Positions 60,731 to 64,000 of a stretch of 64,000 bases of DNA are shown here, one piece after another; positions within the stretch are counted from its first letter, which is position 1, and every line of letters begins with the position of its first letter. Source of the DNA: Serratia oryzae (GTDB lineage: Bacteria; Pseudomonadota; Gammaproteobacteria; Enterobacterales; Enterobacteriaceae); NCBI RefSeq assembly GCF_001976145.1, contig NZ_MOXD01000006.1:186001-250000 (forward strand). Direction: 5' to 3'. The translations under genes were made by a program, and so were the position numbers. The notes beneath the pieces are model-generated. The model was not told the origin of the DNA. It did no database searches and saw only the letters and a program-made list of their open reading frames with translations.

Positions 60731-61897
60731 TTATTTTCCTGGCGGTAACGCAAGGCGTAACAGGCCATAACCCACCACGGCGGCACTCGTCGAGCCCAAT
60801 AGTATTCCCAACTTGGAATAAGTACTGAGAGCCGCGTCAGCATCCGCAAATGCCAATGAAGCAATAAAGATCGACATGGTAAAACCGATACCGCAGAGCA
60901 CGGCAACGGCAAACACCTGTTTGAATCCAATACCTTGAGGCAACTGCGCGATCCCCAGCTTCACGGCCAGCCAGCTAAACACAAAAATCCCCAGAGGCTT
61001 ACCGATAAACAAGCCTGCGGCAATTCCCAGTGGCAGCAAGGAGGTCAATCCGCTCAAGGATACACCCTGTAACGAAACACCGGCATTGGCAAATGCAAAC
61101 AAGGGCAAAATCAAGAATGCCACCCAAGGATGCAGTTCATGCTCCAAGGTTTCAGAGGGTGAGGGCTCATTCTTGGCATTCAGCGGTATCATGAAACCGA
61201 CAATCACCCCCGCCAACGTGGCATGTACGCCAGACTTCAGGATGGCTACCCACAGTACCAAGCCGACGATCATATACAGCGAAGTTTTACCCACCCCACG
61301 CCAGTTCATCAGCGCCAGAACGGTAATCGCTGCCGCGGCTACGCCCAGAGCCACCATCGACACCCCATGGGTATAGAACAGCGCAATAATGATGATGACC
61401 CCCAGGTCATCAATAATCGCCAATGCCAGAAGGAATACTTTCAAACTGGTCGGAACGCGGTTACCCAACAGCGCCATCACCCCGAGGGCAAAGGCGATAT
61501 CGGTTGCCGCCGGGATCGCCCATCCCTGGCGCGTAACTTCATCAGCACCGTTAAACAGCAGGTAGACCAACGCAGGTATCAGCATTCCCCCCAAAGCGGC
61601 GATCGCCGGGAAAACGGCTTTATCACGGCCAGCCAATGACCCTTGTATCAGCTCACGCTTAACCTCCAGGCCAACCACCAGGAAGAAGATCGCCATCAGT
61701 CCATCGTTAATCCACAGCAGCAGTGGTTTCGCGATCTCCAGCGATGAGACCTTGACCATCACCGGCAAATTGAGGAATGCCTGATACAGGCCCTGCATTG
61801 GGGTATTGGCCATGATCAGTGCCACTACGGCGGCCACGATCAGGATAATGCCGCCCGCTGCTTCTTGGCGTAAAAACTGACGGATAATATTAGTCAC
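60731..61897 (-). CDS. nhaA: Na+/H+ antiporter NhaA
   Basis: Inner-membrane electrogenic antiporter for Na+ and pH homeostasis. The 388 residues equal the E. coli length, with about 12 helices. The paired Asp of the ion site are in [16 protein letters not shown] (D163/D164 in E. coli) and the conserved [14 protein letters not shown] has the T-D pair of the crossed helices. It precedes nhaR as in E. coli. The 61898-62077 upstream gap is AT-rich and should hold the NhaR-controlled promoter. Confidence 0.97.
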   Translation of the reverse strand: MTNIIRQFLRQEAAGGIILIVAAVVALIMANTPMQGLYQAFLNLPVMVKVSSLEIAKPLLLWINDGLMAIFFLVVGLEVKRELIQGSLAGRDKAVFPAIAALGGMLIPALVYLLFNGADEVTRQGWAIPAATDIAFALGVMALLGNRVPTSLKVFLLALAIIDDLGVIIIIALFYTHGVSMVALGVAAAAITVLALMNWRGVGKTSLYMIVGLVLWVAILKSGVHATLAGVIVGFMIPLNAKNEPSPSETLEHELHPWVAFLILPLFAFANAGVSLQGVSLSGLTSLLPLGIAAGLFIGKPLGIFVFSWLAVKLGIAQLPQGIGFKQVFAVAVLCGIGFTMSIFIASLAFADADAALSTYSKLGILLGSTSAAVVGYGLLRLALPPGK

Positions 61898-62077
61898 AGT
61901 ACGTCACTCCGGATCTTAACCAGGCATACGCCTTGATTTTTTAAACAATGCACTGAGTATAGACGTCGTTTCATTTCGAAAAAAACAGTTTATAAGCGTT
62001 ATTAAATTCGTAAAAAACGATCTATTGAGGATATTAATCACGTTTTTAATATGGGTATTAACAGTGTAGCAGCAACA

Positions 62078-62108
62078 AAAAAACCCCGGCGTTTCAAACC
62101 GGGGTTTT
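62078..62108 (-). terminator. Terminator of dnaKJ
   Basis: AAAACCCCGG pairs with CCGGGGTTTT and is followed by a T-run on the minus strand, 25 nt after the dnaJ stop. Confidence 0.9.
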
Positions 62109-62132
62109 CATGGTACTGACAGGAACAGCAGA

Positions 62133-63251
62133 TTAGCGCGTCAGATCGTCAAAAAACTTTTTCACGCCGTCGAAAAAGCTTTTCGAACGCGGGCTGTTCT
62201 TATCCCCGGAAGGGCCACCAAGGCTTTCTTCCAGCTCTTTCAACAGCTGTTTCTGCTTATCGTTGAGATTCACCGGCGTCTCGACCACCACACGGCACAG
62301 CAGGTCACCCTGGCTACCACCGCGTACCGATTTCACACCTTTACCACGCATGCGGAACAGTTTACCGGTCTGGGTTTCAGCCGGGACTTTCAGCTTCACT
62401 CGGCCATCGAGCGTTGGGACTTCAATCTCCCCCCCCAACGCCGCCATAGCAAAGTTAATCGGCACTTCGCAATACAGGTTGTTGCCTTCACGCTCAAAAA
62501 TCGGGTGCGCCTTCACCTGCACCTGCACGTACAGATCGCCCGCTGGAGCACCGTGCTCACCGGCTTCCCCTTCACCTGCCAAACGGATACGATCGCCGGT
62601 ATCAACACCTGCCGGGATTTTCACCGACAGCGTTTTGGATCTCTCTACCCGGCCATGGCCATGGCATTTGTTGCACGGATCTTTGATGATCTGGCCGCGC
62701 CCATGGCAATGCGGACAGGCCTGCTGTACGGTGAAAAACCCTTGGCGCATCTGCACCTGGCCCTGACCATGGCAGGTCGGACAGGTGACCGGCGAACTGC
62801 CGGGCTTGGCACCGCTGCCGTGGCAGACATCGCACTCTTCCAGCGTCGGGATACGGATCTCTTTGGTCACACCGCGCACGGCTTCTTCCAGCGTCAGATC
62901 CATGTTGTAACGCAGATCTGAACCCCGGCTGGCACGCTGACGGCGACCACCACCGAAAATGTCGCCAAACACGTCACCAAAGATATCGCTAAAATCGGCC
63001 CCAGCGCCGCCGCCGCCCATGCCACCTTGTTCAAAGGCGGCATGACCATACTGATCGTAAGCAGCACGCTTTTGATCGTCGGTCAGGATCTCGTAGGCTT
63101 CTTTAACTTCTTTGAATTTGGTTTCGGCGTCTTTTTCCTGATTACGGTCAGGGTGATACTTCATCGCCAGGCGTTTGTACGCCTTTTTGATCTCACGCTC
63201 ATCTGCCGTTTTGGCGACGCCGAGCACCTCGTAATAATCTTTCTTCGCCAT
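62133..63251 (-). CDS. dnaJ: Chaperone DnaJ
   Basis: Hsp40 co-chaperone that stimulates DnaK ATPase and presents substrates. The 372 residues (E. coli 376) show the J domain with HPD in KYHPDRN near residue 33 and a Gly/Phe-rich linker (GGMGGGGAG...[10 protein letters not shown]). Four zinc repeats follow ([32 protein letters not shown]), then the C-terminal substrate domains. ATG 63251 is the family start (MAKKDYYE). It is 105 nt after dnaK. Confidence 0.98.
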   Translation of the reverse strand: MAKKDYYEVLGVAKTADEREIKKAYKRLAMKYHPDRNQEKDAETKFKEVKEAYEILTDDQKRAAYDQYGHAAFEQGGMGGGGAGADFSDIFGDVFGDIFGGGRRQRASRGSDLRYNMDLTLEEAVRGVTKEIRIPTLEECDVCHGSGAKPGSSPVTCPTCHGQGQVQMRQGFFTVQQACPHCHGRGQIIKDPCNKCHGHGRVERSKTLSVKIPAGVDTGDRIRLAGEGEAGEHGAPAGDLYVQVQVKAHPIFEREGNNLYCEVPINFAMAALGGEIEVPTLDGRVKLKVPAETQTGKLFRMRGKGVKSVRGGSQGDLLCRVVVETPVNLNDKQKQLLKELEESLGGPSGDKNSPRSKSFFDGVKKFFDDLTR

Positions 63252-63276
63252 TATTTCTCTTACCCTTAACATGCGT

Positions 63277-63308
63277 GCACGGGCGTAGAGTTGCCTCGAC
63301 GCCCGTGC
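63277..63308. other. Hairpin in the dnaK-dnaJ intergenic region
   Basis: GCACGGGCGT pairs perfectly with ACGCCCGTGC around a 12-base loop. There is no U-run, so it may act as a partial terminator or message stabiliser that sets dnaJ below dnaK. Role inferred. Confidence 0.5.
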
Positions 63309-63356
63309 TGGTTTCCGGTTACGGCCTGTGGCCGCACCGTGCCCGCTTAAGGGCGA

Positions 63357-64000
63357 TTATTTTTTGTCTTTAACTTCTTCGAACTCGGCATCAACCACGT
63401 CGTCGTCTTTCTTCGCCGCGTTGTCGGCACCAGCATCAGCACCCTGAGCCTGCGCCTGAGCTTGTGCCATTTCCAGCAGCTTGCCGGAAACCTGCACCAG
63501 AGCCTGGGTTTTCGCTTCGATCTCGGCTTTATCTTCGCCTTTCACCGCAGCTTCCAGATCTTTCAGGGCCGCTTCGATAGCCGTTTTGTCTTCCGCAGGC
63601 AGTTTGTCGCCCGCTTCTTCCAGTTGCTTACGGGTACCGTGGATCAGGTGATCCGCCTGGTTACGGGTCTGCACCAGTTCTTCGAACTTACGGTCTGCTT
63701 CAGCGTTCACTTCTGCATCGCGCACCATTTTCTGGATTTCTTCTTCGTTCAGACCAGAAGAAGCCTTGATGGTGATCTTCTGCTCACGGCCGGTGTTCTT
63801 GTCCTTAGCAGACACATGCAGAATACCGTCGGCATCGATATCGAAAGTCACTTCGATCTGAGCCATACCGCGTGGCGCTGGCTGGATACCGTCCAGGTTG
63901 AACTGGCCCAGTGACTTGTTGTCGTTAGCACGCTTACGCTCACCCTGCAGCACGTGGATGGTCACCGCCGCCTGGTTGTCTTCAGCGGTTGAGAACACCT
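63357..64000 (-). CDS. dnaK: Chaperone DnaK, C-terminal part (5' end outside window)
   Basis: Hsp70. The visible 214 codons correspond to the last third of E. coli DnaK: the beta substrate-binding region ([43 protein letters not shown]), the alpha-helical lid (from about [15 protein letters not shown]) and the C-terminal EEVKDKK tail. The GTG at 63998 is an internal Val codon, not a start. The linker near the tail is Ala/Gln-rich ([15 protein letters not shown]). Confidence 0.97.
   Translation of the reverse strand, partial: VFSTAEDNQAAVTIHVLQGERKRANDNKSLGQFNLDGIQPAPRGMAQIEVTFDIDADGILHVSAKDKNTGREQKITIKASSGLNEEEIQKMVRDAEVNAEADRKFEELVQTRNQADHLIHGTRKQLEEAGDKLPAEDKTAIEAALKDLEAAVKGEDKAEIEAKTQALVQVSGKLLEMAQAQAQAQGADAGADNAAKKDDDVVDAEFEEVKDKK

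Overview
The window is a chromosomal segment of a gamma-proteobacterium of the order Enterobacterales, most likely the genus Serratia (Yersiniaceae). The conserved genes match their Escherichia coli counterparts closely in sequence and length, and in long stretches in order: lptD-surA-pdxA-rsmA-apaG-apaH/folA, ribF-ileS-lspA-fkpB-ispH, dnaK-dnaJ, nhaA-nhaR, carAB, kefFC. The E. coli genes between these blocks (araBAD, caiTABCDE/fix, rihC) are missing. Palindromic intergenic repeats are frequent. The genus is inferred from order and repeat style; no 16S rRNA or other decisive marker is present.

Layout. 1-6.3 kb: sugar-phosphate stress and thiamine uptake (partial setA, an SgrS-like sRNA, sgrR, a TPP riboswitch with a greatly enlarged P3 arm, thiBPQ). 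6.3-8.6 kb: ivbL leader, attenuator and ilvBN. 8.6-15.6 kb: DedA-family gene, a tandem repeat array, polB, rapA. 15.6-31.1 kb is the accessory-looking part: a deleted thiolase relic, a livKHMGF-type ABC transporter operon, an inverted pair of multi-hairpin elements, a minus-strand acyl-CoA operon (acyl-CoA dehydrogenase, CaiB-type CoA-transferase, FadJ-like hydratase/dehydrogenase) with a divergent LysR regulator, and the glutarate/L-2-hydroxyglutarate genes glaH-lhgO-csiR without gabDTP. 31.3-45 kb: rluA, djlA, the lptD-to-apaH block, folA, yjjPB, a LysE-family exporter, kefFC. 45-51 kb: carAB and dapB. 51-54 kb: a secreted GDSL lipase with an unusual leader, then ispH. 54-64 kb: fkpB, lspA, ileS, ribF, rpsT, nhaR, nhaA, dnaJ and the 3' part of dnaK.

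How genes work together. thiBPQ import thiamine under TPP control. ilvBN make acetohydroxy acids under leader-peptide attenuation. SurA folds outer-membrane proteins, among them LptD. carAB feed arginine and pyrimidine synthesis. LspA is an inner-membrane lipoprotein peptidase. The 15.8-27 kb genes together would supply activation and beta-oxidation of an acyl or dicarboxylic acid, possibly a C6 dicarboxylate since the thiolase relic resembles 3-oxoadipyl-CoA thiolase. They sit beside the glutarate pathway.

The most unusual features are non-coding: (i) the inverted pair at 21.2-21.7 kb, whose hairpin stems differ by compensatory changes; (ii) the 148-nt palindromic insertion inside P3 of the thiB TPP riboswitch; (iii) a tandem repeat array that runs into the polB start codon; (iv) a repeat occupying the 5' part of the SgrS locus; (v) a five-codon leader ORF and terminator just before the lipase gene.
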